Shown one piece after another: positions 1 to 8,326 of a DNA stretch of 64,000 nucleotides. The position numbers and the translations under genes are program-made. The notes below the pieces were generated by a model. The model ran no database searches. It was not told the origin of the DNA and worked only from the letters and a program-made list of their open reading frames with translations. Source of the stretch: Thiocapsa rosea (GTDB taxonomy: Bacteria > Pseudomonadota > Gammaproteobacteria > Chromatiales > Chromatiaceae); assembly GCF_003634315.1 (NCBI RefSeq), contig NZ_RBXL01000001.1, forward strand, positions 852,501 to 916,500. The letters run 5' to 3'. Numbering within the stretch: the first letter of the stretch is position 1; every line of letters begins with the position of its first letter.

Positions 1-42
1 AAGCGCGCCCCGGTTCCGGAACTGCGGCCTGAGCCGGGCCGG

Positions 43-71
43 TTGACACCGCGGGAGTCGCGCTGCATGTT
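43..71 (+). promoter_or_regulatory. Possible sigma70-type promoter upstream of the LOG-domain gene
   Basis: A perfect -35 hexamer TTGACA (43-48) is followed after 17 bp by CATGTT (66-71), which matches the -10 consensus at only three positions. It lies about 150 bp before the chosen start of the first gene. The spacing is ideal but the -10 box is weak, so this is a tentative call. Confidence 0.3.
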
Positions 72-221
72 GTTTGGCCGGACATTCTAGCATCGGCCGG
101 GAAACACCGGGTAAACCCCGGCGCGCGGATGCAAACGCGGTCCGCAGGCGGACTCGCGCCCTTAGCTCGATCCGTCCCCGGCGACAACCCGGCGAAACCC
201 AAGCGACATCAGGACCTGGAC

Positions 222-2192
222 ATGTACGCGACACCCGAAACCGGCGACGGTTGGATCACGGCCCTTGTCGGCACCGACGAGGAAGGCTTTCGGGTCGAGG
301 CGCGCTTTGCGATCTCGCAGCGATTCCGCGCACTCGTGAAGGGCCGGGAGTCGGACCTGGTCTTCGCCGCCCGCAGCCGGCTCGCACGGATCGGGATCAA
401 CATCTGCCCGCTCGACGAGCCACTCTTCAACGGCGACCATTGCACACTCCAACTTCAGGTCGTCTCGGCGATCCACTCCTTCGGCATCGCCGAGCACCTG
501 CAGCACATCGTCGTGCCGGGCCTGCGGGTCGGACGCCTGGTGTTCTGCCCGCAAGACAACCGGCTCGACTCCGCCGCCATCCACGCACTCATCCAGGCCA
601 ATGAGATCCAGGTCCCGGCCGGCTTCTCGGTCGACAGCAACGGCTATCTCATCCTGCGGCCGCAGCGACAGCTCTTTCGATTTCTCCGCCCCTTGACGCT
701 CGAGCAGATCACCGCGATCGCCACCCATGCCGACGGCAAAGATCTGCTGAACCGTTTGCAGATCCGCGAAGCGGTCGATCACATCGCCCTGCCCCCGAAC
801 GACGGACTGGTGACGGCCTGCTCGATGTTTCTGCACCGCCATTACGTGGTGCTGCGCAATCTGGACGACGCACTCGGCTTTCATCTGCAGGCGACGGTGC
901 TGGACCCGGTCTCCACGCGCGGCACGAATGTCTATCTGGAGTTCATCAATCGCTCCGAGCAGTTGATCATCAATCCGAGCGTCGCCGCATCGGTGCACGA
1001 CGCGATCCCGGTCACACCGACTCGACGCTATTGGCATGGTCGTGCGAGTGCCTTGTCCGACGACGCGAAGAGCGGCAACGACTATCCGCCGCTCGCGGAG
1101 GTCTTCGATCGGCTCGAAGCGGGTCCGCTCAAGGATCGCTACTCGCACCGCATGATGGCCGTGACGCAGCATCCCGAGACCCTGCTCAACGGTGCTCGAC
1201 CGGATCGTATTTGGACCCAGCCCGAGGAGCCGCGCGACCCACGCGGCGGAACCGACCTGGCGGCCGGTCTGGTCGCCGAGGGCCTGAAGCTCGATACCCG
1301 CACCGAATACGGCACCGGAATCCTGGAGGATCTGGCCGACGGCGCACGCGCCACGCTGCTGCTCGGCTATTTCCCGAACCTGATCGAGCACACCGAGATC
1401 TGCGCCGCGGCCCTGCGCCAGCGCATCGGTCGCATTGTCTTTCGCCGCGCCTCCTTCGAGCACGGTCACTTCCTGTCCGCCCGCGACCACGGCCGACTGG
1501 CCGACTACGAGGGTCTCGGCATCGAGGTCTTCTGGTGCAACGATGCGCGCGCGCAAGTCGTGCGGCACGTCTTCCGCGGGCTGCGCGGTTACTTCACGTC
1601 GCCCGAGCAGGTCGACCGCTTTCGCTCCAGCCTGGTCTTCGCCATCTACGGCTCCATCAAGCCCCTGGACGAGGGGTCCGCGCGCCGGACCGAGCATCTT
1701 CTCACCAATCTGAAGGGCCTGTTCGGCAGCGACATCAGCATCCTCACCGGCGGCGGCCCGGGCGCCATGCTCCAGGTGACCGAGGCCGCACACCGGCTCG
1801 GCCTGCTGGTCGGCTCCAGCTACATCGAGACGCTGGACCAGAAGCCCAATCAAAGCGCCGACTACTACCAGACCTTCCAGGCGCGTAGCCGCCAGGCGCG
1901 TCAGCGCTGGTTCGAGATCGCCAGTTTCCACATCTTCCTCTCCGGCGGCGTCGGCACACTCGAAGAGATCGGCTTGACCCTGACGGACATGAAGCTCGGC
2001 GTCATCGAGGCCGGACCCATCGTCTTCTTCGACGGCTCGGGCGAGGGCTTCTATTGGGAGGGTCTCAAGACCCAACTCGCACGCATGGCGGCCCAAGGCC
2101 GACTGCCGGACTGGGTGCTCGACAACATCCTCATGACCGCGGACCCGGACGCCATTCCGCGCTTCTACAAGCAGACACTGCGGCTGGGTTAA
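222..2192 (+). CDS. Large protein with C-terminal LOG (lysine decarboxylase-like nucleotide hydrolase) domain
   Basis: The protein has 656 residues. The last 170 or so form a LOG/YgdH-type Rossmann domain, with GGGPGAM near residue 510 and GGVGTLEE near 575. These correspond to the family's nucleotide-binding GGGxxGxM and PGGxGTxxE motifs, with Ser in place of the usual Pro. LOG proteins hydrolyse nucleoside 5'-monophosphates to base and ribose 5-phosphate. The first 430 or so residues match no domain I recognise. LOG proteins are usually about 200 residues, so this is a long architecture. I chose ATG 222, preceded by AGGA, over the in-frame ATG at 129 because residues before it look like untranslated leader. 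Substrate unknown; cytosolic, since no signal peptide is seen. Confidence 0.75.
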   Translation: MYATPETGDGWITALVGTDEEGFRVEARFAISQRFRALVKGRESDLVFAARSRLARIGINICPLDEPLFNGDHCTLQLQVVSAIHSFGIAEHLQHIVVPGLRVGRLVFCPQDNRLDSAAIHALIQANEIQVPAGFSVDSNGYLILRPQRQLFRFLRPLTLEQITAIATHADGKDLLNRLQIREAVDHIALPPNDGLVTACSMFLHRHYVVLRNLDDALGFHLQATVLDPVSTRGTNVYLEFINRSEQLIINPSVAASVHDAIPVTPTRRYWHGRASALSDDAKSGNDYPPLAEVFDRLEAGPLKDRYSHRMMAVTQHPETLLNGARPDRIWTQPEEPRDPRGGTDLAAGLVAEGLKLDTRTEYGTGILEDLADGARATLLLGYFPNLIEHTEICAAALRQRIGRIVFRRASFEHGHFLSARDHGRLADYEGLGIEVFWCNDARAQVVRHVFRGLRGYFTSPEQVDRFRSSLVFAIYGSIKPLDEGSARRTEHLLTNLKGLFGSDISILTGGGPGAMLQVTEAAHRLGLLVGSSYIETLDQKPNQSADYYQTFQARSRQARQRWFEIASFHIFLSGGVGTLEEIGLTLTDMKLGVIEAGPIVFFDGSGEGFYWEGLKTQLARMAAQGRLPDWVLDNILMTADPDAIPRFYKQTLRLG

Positions 2193-2207
2193 TCCCTCTT
2201 GAGCAAC

Positions 2208-3065
2208 ATGTTTCGCGAAGCAAAAGGGACTGCCGGCCGCTTACTGCTCCTGCTCTCTACCCTCGCGGCCTCGGCATCGGCGCAGGAGCTGCCGCTCTGG
2301 GAGGTCGGCATCGGCGGCGGCGTGATTCGCATCCCGGATTATCGCGGCTCCAGCGAGGCCGGCACTTATCCCTACCCCTTCATCATGCCGATCTATCGGG
2401 GCAGACAGCTCCAAGCGGACGAGGAAGGCATCAAGGGTGTGCTCGGCGAATCGAGCCGACTGCGGCTGGATTTCAGCGTCTTCGGCAACGTGCCCGTCAG
2501 CAGCGACAACGAGGTCCGCGAGGGCATGGACGACCTGGACCCGATCCTGGAGATCGGCCCGATGCTGCGCTACAAAGCATGGACCGCGCCCCGCTTCAAT
2601 CAATCGGTGATCCTCGACCTCCCCGTCAGAGCGGCCCTGTCGGTCGGACACGGGGTCCAATATGTCGGCTATGCGGTCACCCCGCGGATTTCGTACCGGC
2701 GCCAGGTCGATCTGCTCGATAGACCCTGGAGGTGGTCGATCGGTGCCGAGGCGCTTTGGGGATCCGGGGGATTGAACCGCTACTACTATCAGGTCGATGC
2801 GGCGGACGCGACGGCTCAGCGACCGGCCTACGCGGCCGAGGCCGGCTTCGGCGGCACCCGCCTGCGCACAAGCCTCTACCACCGCGATCGGAACAAGCTC
2901 GTCAGCCTTTACGCCCTCTACGACAACCTCCAAGGGGCCGTCTTCGAAGACAGCCCGCTGGTGGAGCAAACCTCGGGTTGGACCGTCGGGTTTGTCGTCA
3001 CCTGGTTTGTGTTTCAGTCAAAGAACTTGGTCGAAGTGAGGCAATGGGAATGGATGACCGAATAG
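2208..3065 (+). CDS. MipA/OmpV family outer-membrane beta-barrel protein
   Basis: A 285-residue protein begins with a Sec signal peptide (basic start, Leu-rich core, cleavage near ASASA-QE). It continues with the MipA/OmpV signature: an early GGGVIRIPDYRGS segment, the YPYPFIMPIYRG segment, alternating amphipathic strands and an aromatic-rich C-terminus. E. coli MipA is a scaffold for MltA and PBP1B, but most family members lack an assigned role. An in-frame TTG at 2199 is possible; ATG 2208 gives a better signal peptide. The methyltransferase behind it starts inside this gene's last codons, so the two are probably translationally coupled. Confidence 0.8.
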   Translation: MFREAKGTAGRLLLLLSTLAASASAQELPLWEVGIGGGVIRIPDYRGSSEAGTYPYPFIMPIYRGRQLQADEEGIKGVLGESSRLRLDFSVFGNVPVSSDNEVREGMDDLDPILEIGPMLRYKAWTAPRFNQSVILDLPVRAALSVGHGVQYVGYAVTPRISYRRQVDLLDRPWRWSIGAEALWGSGGLNRYYYQVDAADATAQRPAYAAEAGFGGTRLRTSLYHRDRNKLVSLYALYDNLQGAVFEDSPLVEQTSGWTVGFVVTWFVFQSKNLVEVRQWEWMTE

Positions 3066-3793
3066 CCCCTGCACACGGCGGCGCACCGGCAGGCGCGAAG
3101 GCCGTTTGGGTCCGCGAGACCCGTTTCGGGCGTTGGTTTCTGGGCACGGAGATCTGGCGTAGGTATGTCCTCGCCGAGGCCCTCCGTAACCTCGCGCGGA
3201 TGGTGGAAGGACGAGTCCCCGTCGGCGGGCACATCCTCGATCTCGGGTGCGGTCAGGGGATCGCGGCACCGCTGCTCGATGCCGCGTTCGCACCGCGGCG
3301 CATCACCGGAATCGACATCGACCCCGAGCTTATCGCACTCGGACAGCGGCAGACCTACGACGCCGGGCTGTCGGACAGGCTCCTCCTGCGACCGGGCAAC
3401 GCGACCGACATCCCCCTTGCCGACGCCTCCGTCGATCTGGTGCTCTGCCATCAAGTGCTCCATCACCTGGTGCCGCAGCGAGAGGCGTTGGCCGAGCTGC
3501 ATCGCGTTCTGCGCCCGAGCGGCCTGCTCTTGATGGCCGAATCCTGCCGCTCCTTCATCGAGACCGGTCTTGTACGGGCGCTGTTTCGACACCCCCGCGA
3601 ATCTCAGCGGAATGCCGACGAGTATCTCGACCTGGTGCGCTCGGCCGGCTTCCGGGTGGATGATCGCGATGTGGCGACCTCGAGCCCTTGGTGGTCTCGG
3701 CGCGACCTCGGCCTCCTTGGATCGCCGGATAGGCGCCGACTCACGCAGGCGGAAGAACCGACCGAAGTCCTCTGCGTCGCGGTCAAGATGTGA
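3050..3793 (+). CDS. Class I SAM-dependent methyltransferase, first gene of the aryl polyene cluster
   Basis: The 247-residue protein carries SAM-binding motif I, ILDLGCGQG, at about residues 62-70, the acidic loop GIDIDPE, and the post-I segment VDLVLCHQVLHHL. This is the fold of Methyltransf_11/25 enzymes. ATG 3050 is preceded by TGAGG at good distance; ATG 3044 would be too close to it. The gene overlaps the mipA-like gene by 16 bp and its TGA overlaps the ATG of the chorismate enzyme (TGATG). Methyltransferases occur in aryl polyene clusters, where one can methylate the aryl head. Whether this gene or the one at 4911 does that is not visible from sequence. Confidence 0.75.
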   Translation: MDDRIAPAHGGAPAGAKAVWVRETRFGRWFLGTEIWRRYVLAEALRNLARMVEGRVPVGGHILDLGCGQGIAAPLLDAAFAPRRITGIDIDPELIALGQRQTYDAGLSDRLLLRPGNATDIPLADASVDLVLCHQVLHHLVPQREALAELHRVLRPSGLLLMAESCRSFIETGLVRALFRHPRESQRNADEYLDLVRSAGFRVDDRDVATSSPWWSRRDLGLLGSPDRRRLTQAEEPTEVLCVAVKM

Positions 3794-4914
3794 TGAGCGA
3801 AACGCGAATCCAAACCGACTGGCCGGATCGCGACATGCCCGGCCTCCGCACCCGCACCCGCACCCCCGCCATGATCGCCTATCCAAGCTGCGATTCCGGC
3901 TGTGATGCGGCATACGATTCGGACGACCTAGGCGGATCGGTGCTCGCCGACATCCGCTTCGGACGCCACCATGAGCGCGATGCCGCCGACCCACGCCGCA
4001 TCCGGATTGCAACCCCGCCCATCGGCGGCTCGCCCGAGCGCGAGGTCTGGCGTCTGCCACAGACCGGCACCGCGGGCTGGTCGGGCGACATCGGCTACGT
4101 TTGCAGCGGCGACTTTCTGTTTGCGCACCTGCTGGTCGACGAGCCCGCCGGGACCGACCTGACACGCCTCACAGGTCGAGCCTACACGCGGCTGCTCGCA
4201 TTCCTGCGCGATACCGACTTCCCGCATCCGCTGCGTATCTGGAACTACATCTTCCGGATCAACGACGAGGAGCGGGGGTTGGAGCGCTATCAAGCCTTCT
4301 GCAGAGGCCGGGCTGCAGCCTTTGCAGATGCGGCGATCCCGGAACGCGGCTTTCCCGCAGCCACGGCGATCGGTTGCGAGGCGCCCGGCCTCTCCATCCA
4401 TGTGTTGGCCGGGCGCGGAGCCGGCACGCCGATCGGCAATCCGCGCCAGATCAGCGCCTACCGCTATCCCCTGCCCTACGGACCGCGGCCACCGTCCTTC
4501 GCGCGCGCGCTCTGCTATTCGGGCCCGTACGGGAGCCTGGAGCTGGCCATCTCGGGAACCGCGAGCATCGTCGGCCATGTCACCATGCATCCGGACGACC
4601 CGAGGCGCCAAACCCGCGAGACGATCCGCAACCTCCGCAGCCTCGTCGAGCATGCGCGGATTGCGCCGCGCCGATCCGACCAAGCCCCCCCGGCACTGCT
4701 CAAGGTCTACCTCCGCGATCCGAACCATGTCCGCGAGGTCGACACCCTGCTGCGCGCATGGACGCGCGGGCGCTCCGAGATCATGTACCTGCAGGGCGCC
4801 ATCTGTCGGCGGGATCTGGAGATCGAGATCGAAGGACACGACAGCGTCTCGCCTTACAATGCCGGCGATCTTCACCCGGACATCCAAGCCGACAGGCGAG
4901 AGGCACCACCATGA
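3793..4914 (+). CDS. Chorismate-converting enzyme, FkbO/Hyg5/XanB2 type (hydroxybenzoate synthase)
   Basis: A 373-residue protein resembles the chorismatase family (FkbO, Hyg5, XanB2). It has the motif LRIWNYIFRINDEERGLERY around residues 147-166, followed by FCRGRAAAF, and a C-terminal YLRDPNH...MYLQGAICR...LEIEIEGH block. XanB2 converts chorismate to 3- and 4-hydroxybenzoate, the starter for xanthomonadin. By analogy this enzyme supplies the aryl head for the polyene. ATG 3793 overlaps the preceding TGA, and a GTG at 3790 is the alternative. Its own stop overlaps the next start (ATGA). The family is clear; whether the product is the 3- or 4-isomer, or another benzoate, cannot be told. Confidence 0.8.
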   Translation: MSETRIQTDWPDRDMPGLRTRTRTPAMIAYPSCDSGCDAAYDSDDLGGSVLADIRFGRHHERDAADPRRIRIATPPIGGSPEREVWRLPQTGTAGWSGDIGYVCSGDFLFAHLLVDEPAGTDLTRLTGRAYTRLLAFLRDTDFPHPLRIWNYIFRINDEERGLERYQAFCRGRAAAFADAAIPERGFPAATAIGCEAPGLSIHVLAGRGAGTPIGNPRQISAYRYPLPYGPRPPSFARALCYSGPYGSLELAISGTASIVGHVTMHPDDPRRQTRETIRNLRSLVEHARIAPRRSDQAPPALLKVYLRDPNHVREVDTLLRAWTRGRSEIMYLQGAICRRDLEIEIEGHDSVSPYNAGDLHPDIQADRREAPP

Positions 4915-5702
4915 ATCAACCGCCGGTTAAACAGAGCTTGTCCCCGCACCCGGTGCTTCCCGCCCACTATGCCGCGGAGGAGGACCGTGTCGGTTACATT
5001 CGGGGCCTCTTCGATCGGACCGCCGAGAGCTACGATCGCATCAACGCTTGGATGAGCCTGAATCGCGGCGAGCACTACCGCATGGAGGCGATGGTGCGTG
5101 CCGGGGTGCACGAAGGCCAATGGGTGCTCGACTGCGCCTGCGGGACCGGCGTGATGGCCGCGCATGCGCAGAGGCTCGTCGGCACCTCCGGGGTCGTCGT
5201 TGCGATCGACCCGAGCCTGCCGATGCTCGCGGTCGCCGGGACCCGCGGGGTACAAAACCGCGTATCCGGTACCGCCGAGCGGCTGCCCCTTCCGGATGCC
5301 AGCGTCGATGTCGTCACCATGGGCTATGCGCTGCGCCACGTCGCGGATCTGGGCGTCGCCTTCGCCGAGTTTGCCAGGGTGCTGCGCCCCGGTGGTCGAC
5401 TGCTGATCTTGGAGATGGTGCCGCCACGCTCACCCGTCGGACACCTCCTTGCAAAGCTCTATTTGAAGCACCTGGTGCCGACGCTGGCGTCTTGGCTGGG
5501 CGGCAGCGGCGACGCCCGCCGACTGATGCAGTACTATTGGGACACAGTGGATCAGTGTGTTGCCCCGGGCGTGGTAATCGACGCCTTACAGGACGCGGGT
5601 TTCGTCTCGGTCGCACGATCGGTGAAGCTCGCACTCCTCACGGAGTACACCGCTATCGTCTCGACGACGACCGATCCTGACAGCGGCTTGAGCGGGTTTT
5701 AG
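4911..5702 (+). CDS. UbiE/COQ5-like SAM-dependent methyltransferase of the polyene cluster
   Basis: The 263-residue protein has the UbiE-like start RVGYIRGLFDRTAESYDRIN, SAM motif I VLDCACGTG (about residues 67-75), the acidic position VVVAIDPS and motif II VDVVTMGYALRHV. UbiE itself methylates quinone precursors. The position here, sharing ATGA with the chorismate enzyme and lying 2 bp from the acyl carrier gene, points to methylation of the aryl head or chain instead. That assignment is inference from context; the fold assignment is firm. An ordinary housekeeping ubiE would normally sit with ubiJ and ubiB, which are absent here. Confidence 0.75.
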   Translation: MNQPPVKQSLSPHPVLPAHYAAEEDRVGYIRGLFDRTAESYDRINAWMSLNRGEHYRMEAMVRAGVHEGQWVLDCACGTGVMAAHAQRLVGTSGVVVAIDPSLPMLAVAGTRGVQNRVSGTAERLPLPDASVDVVTMGYALRHVADLGVAFAEFARVLRPGGRLLILEMVPPRSPVGHLLAKLYLKHLVPTLASWLGGSGDARRLMQYYWDTVDQCVAPGVVIDALQDAGFVSVARSVKLALLTEYTAIVSTTTDPDSGLSGF

Positions 5703-5704
5703 GC

Positions 5705-5992
5705 ATGACGGAAGAAACGGCAACAGCTTCGCAACCCTCGATCGAGCAGGTCGAGCAGATGGTGATCCGAGAGTTGCGGCTCGAAGAGGTGGGCATCACG
5801 CGGATCGACCCGGACGATGCGCTCTTCGGCAGTGGGCTCGGACTCGACTCGATCGACGCACTCGAGCTCGCGCTGGCCGTCTCCAAAGAGTATGGCGTGA
5901 CCATCAGCTCGGAGGACCCGAAGGTGCAGCAGATCTTCGCCTCGCTCAAGCATCTCGCCACCTACATCCAGACTCAGCGACTCGGCGCATGA
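5705..5992 (+). CDS. Acyl carrier protein of the aryl polyene system
   Basis: A 95-residue acidic helical protein has the phosphopantetheine attachment motif GLDSIDALEL, with Ser49 as the modified residue. It would carry the aryl starter and the growing polyene as thioesters. It follows the methyltransferase by 2 bp and overlaps the next gene by ATGA. Aryl polyene clusters often encode two carrier proteins. I find only this one in the window, so the second is absent, elsewhere, or unnecessary here. It differs from housekeeping AcpP, whose motif is DSLD within a shorter, more acidic protein. Confidence 0.88.
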   Translation: MTEETATASQPSIEQVEQMVIRELRLEEVGITRIDPDDALFGSGLGLDSIDALELALAVSKEYGVTISSEDPKVQQIFASLKHLATYIQTQRLGA

Positions 5993-6591
5993 CCCTCTCG
6001 GCGCGCGTGCTGACCGCGCTCGCGATCGCCTACCCCGTCGTGAGTCATTTCGGGGCCACCCTCGGCGCCCCGGTCGTGCCCCTGTTGTGGCTGTGTCTGA
6101 TGCTCTGGGGCAGTGTCCTTTTTGGGTCGCGCTCGCCCGTGCTCCTCGCACTCGCGCTTGCGTGCCTCGGCGCGGCGGTGATCGGACATCTCGCCGGCTA
6201 TGCCGACATCCTGTTGCGCGTGCCGCCCGTGATCATCTGCTTCGCCTTCGCCTGGATCTTCGGTCGTAGCCTGCTGCCGGGGCGTGTCGCGTTGATCTCG
6301 CGCATCGGCGAGCGGATGCGCGGGGAGCTGCCCGAGCCGGTCGCCCGTTACGGCCACCGCCTCACCCTCGTCTGGACCCTGTTCTTCGTGATCCTGGGAC
6401 TGGAGTGCATCCTCTTAGGGCTCTTCGCCTCGCCCTTTTGGTGGTCCCTCTTTACCAACTACATCAACTATGCGCTGATCGCCCTGCTTTTCGTGGTCGA
6501 ATATCCGATCAGGCGTCTGGTCCTGCGGGATCTGGAGCACACCCCCTTCATCGATTCCCTGCGCGGATCCCTGCGCTTGGACCTTCGCTGA
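5989..6591 (+). CDS. Uncharacterised inner-membrane protein (COG4648-like)
   Basis: The 200-residue protein is mostly hydrophobic, with about five or six predicted transmembrane stretches separated by short basic loops. One loop reads FAWIFGRSLLPGRVALISRIGERMRGELP and one terminal segment is NYALIALLFVVEYPIRRLVL. Proteins of this kind recur between the carrier protein and ligase genes of aryl polyene clusters, with no established activity. The start overlaps the carrier protein stop by ATGA, and the adenylation gene follows after 18 bp. A role in membrane assembly or presentation of the pigment is possible but unproven. Confidence 0.65.
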   Translation: MTLSARVLTALAIAYPVVSHFGATLGAPVVPLLWLCLMLWGSVLFGSRSPVLLALALACLGAAVIGHLAGYADILLRVPPVIICFAFAWIFGRSLLPGRVALISRIGERMRGELPEPVARYGHRLTLVWTLFFVILGLECILLGLFASPFWWSLFTNYINYALIALLFVVEYPIRRLVLRDLEHTPFIDSLRGSLRLDLR

Positions 6592-6609
6592 TCGAGGCGG
6601 CGGCGTCGC

Positions 6610-8013
6610 GTGCCCGAGACACCGCAGACCCTGCCGTTGTTGCCCGGATTCCAGGCGGACCGGCCCTTGTTTCTGACCGACTCGGCCGCTGTGGTGACGC
6701 AACGGGAATTCTTGACCCAGGCCGACGCGCTCGCCCGGACGCTGCCGACCGCACCCTATCTGATCAATCTCTGCAACGATCGCTATCTGTTCGCGCTCGC
6801 CTTCGCGGCCGGACTGATCCGAGGGGCGGTGAGCCTGTTCCCCCCGAACCGGCTCGCCGCGACCGCGCACGAGATCGCCTTGGACTATCCCGGCGCCATC
6901 TGCATCGCCGATACGCCGGTCGCGGGATTGGAGCTGCCGCTCGCCATCGTCGAGGTGCCGGATTCGCTCGCCTGCGTCGAGCGGGAAATGCCCTTCATCG
7001 CGGCCGATCGCGAGGTCTTCATCGGCTTCACCTCCGGCAGCACCGGCCTCCCGCGGCCGCATCCGAAGCGCTGGGGCGATCTTGTCGGTTGCGCACGCGC
7101 GGCCGCACGGCGCTTCGGCTTCGGCCCCGAGTCCAGCATCGTCGCCACCGTCGTCCCCCAGCATATGTACGGGATGGAGCTGTCGATCATGGTGCCCTTT
7201 GCGACCGGCGCGTGCGTTGCCGCCGCCCGCCCCTTCTTTCCGGCCGACATCCGTGACGCGCTCGCACGCGCACCGGCGCCGCGCATCCTGGTGACGACGC
7301 CGGTGCATCTCGCAGCCTGTGTCGAGGCGGGCTTGACCTGGCCTGCCGTCGATATGGTGATCTCGGCGACCGCCCCGCTGTCGCAAACACTGGCCGAGCG
7401 TGTCGAATCGCTGCTGTCCACGCAGGTGCTCGAGATCTACGGCAGCACCGAGACCGGCTCGATCGCCAGTCGGCGCACCTGCGGGGATCCCGCATGGACC
7501 TGGTACGACAGCGTGCGCCCGCTACGCGAGGCGAATGGGGTGAGCGTCACGGCCGACTTTCTGCCCGCTCCGACGATGCTGGCAGACCTCTTGGAGTTCA
7601 ATGGCGAGGGTGACGCCGACGGCGGCTTTCGTCTCGTCGGCCGAGCCGCGGAGATGCTCAAGGTCGGCGGCAAGCGCGCCTCGCTGGCCGATCTGAATCT
7701 TAAGCTGACGGCGATCGAGGGCGTGCGCGACGGCATCTTCGTTGCACCCGACGGGGACCGGGATCCGGTCGGACGTCTCGCCGTGATCGCCGTCGCGCCG
7801 GGGCTGACCCGGCAGGCCCTGATTGCCGGCCTGGCGGGCCGCATCGATCCGGTCTTCCATCCGCGCAGGGTCGTCTTCGTCGATCGGCTGCCCCGGAACG
7901 AGGCCGGAAAACTGCCGCGGGAGGACCTGCTGCGGATCTTGGAAACCTCGACCGAGACCGCGATCGAGCCTGCTCTCGGGAACAGGCGCAAAGGCAAGCG
8001 GCATGCAGACTAA
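6610..8013 (+). CDS. AMP-dependent acyl/aryl ligase (adenylation enzyme loading the starter)
   Basis: The 467-residue ANL-superfamily enzyme has the phosphate-binding loop TSGSTGLPRPHPK at residues 141-153, the YGSTETGS motif around 277-284 and a C-terminal catalytic-lysine region EAGKLPRED near residue 437. At under 500 residues it is shorter than many acyl-CoA synthetases, as is usual for polyene-cluster ligases. The likely reaction is ATP-dependent activation of a hydroxybenzoate and transfer to the carrier protein. The start codon is GTG at 6610, with GAGGCGG upstream. The stop lies inside the next gene, whose start at 8003 overlaps it. Confidence 0.82.
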   Translation: MPETPQTLPLLPGFQADRPLFLTDSAAVVTQREFLTQADALARTLPTAPYLINLCNDRYLFALAFAAGLIRGAVSLFPPNRLAATAHEIALDYPGAICIADTPVAGLELPLAIVEVPDSLACVEREMPFIAADREVFIGFTSGSTGLPRPHPKRWGDLVGCARAAARRFGFGPESSIVATVVPQHMYGMELSIMVPFATGACVAAARPFFPADIRDALARAPAPRILVTTPVHLAACVEAGLTWPAVDMVISATAPLSQTLAERVESLLSTQVLEIYGSTETGSIASRRTCGDPAWTWYDSVRPLREANGVSVTADFLPAPTMLADLLEFNGEGDADGGFRLVGRAAEMLKVGGKRASLADLNLKLTAIEGVRDGIFVAPDGDRDPVGRLAVIAVAPGLTRQALIAGLAGRIDPVFHPRRVVFVDRLPRNEAGKLPREDLLRILETSTETAIEPALGNRRKGKRHAD

Positions 8014-8326
8014 CGGGATGCAGACTCGGCGGATCTCCATCCCGCTCGAGCATCCGGTGTTCGAGGGTCATTTCCCGGGTCGCCCCATCGTGCCCGGATC
8101 CATGTTGATCGATCTTGTGCTTGCCGCCTGGGAGGACGCGGGGGGCGATCCGGTCACCTCGGTGCCGAGCCTGAAGTTCCATCGGCCGGTAGTGCCCGGG
8201 GATGCCCTGGTGCTGCACTTCACACCGACAACCCCGGGGTCCGGGACCGAGGCCGGGGTGCGCTTCACCTGTCTGCGCGAGCAGACGCTTGTCTGCTCCG
8301 GTCTGCTCATGCCACGCGCACCATGA
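8003..8326 (+). CDS. FabZ/FabA-like hot-dog 3-hydroxyacyl-ACP dehydratase
   Basis: A short 107-residue hot-dog protein carries the motif HPVFEGHFPGRPIVPG (about residues 17-32), matching the catalytic-His region of FabZ-like dehydratases. Polyene chains need a dehydration at every extension, and clusters commonly contain two dehydratase subunits; the partner is probably the protein at 14441. Start ATG 8003 overlaps the ligase gene; ATG 8018 is an alternative that removes five residues. The stop overlaps the acyltransferase start by ATGA. The enzyme is smaller than FabZ (about 150 residues), consistent with needing a partner. Confidence 0.75.
   Translation: MQTNGMQTRRISIPLEHPVFEGHFPGRPIVPGSMLIDLVLAAWEDAGGDPVTSVPSLKFHRPVVPGDALVLHFTPTTPGSGTEAGVRFTCLREQTLVCSGLLMPRAP

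Noticed and set aside
162-2096. Long open frame opposite the LOG-domain gene (about 640 codons)
   Set aside because: High GC makes long antisense frames common. The translation is low in hydrophobic structure, has no family motif and lies wholly over a gene with clear motifs.
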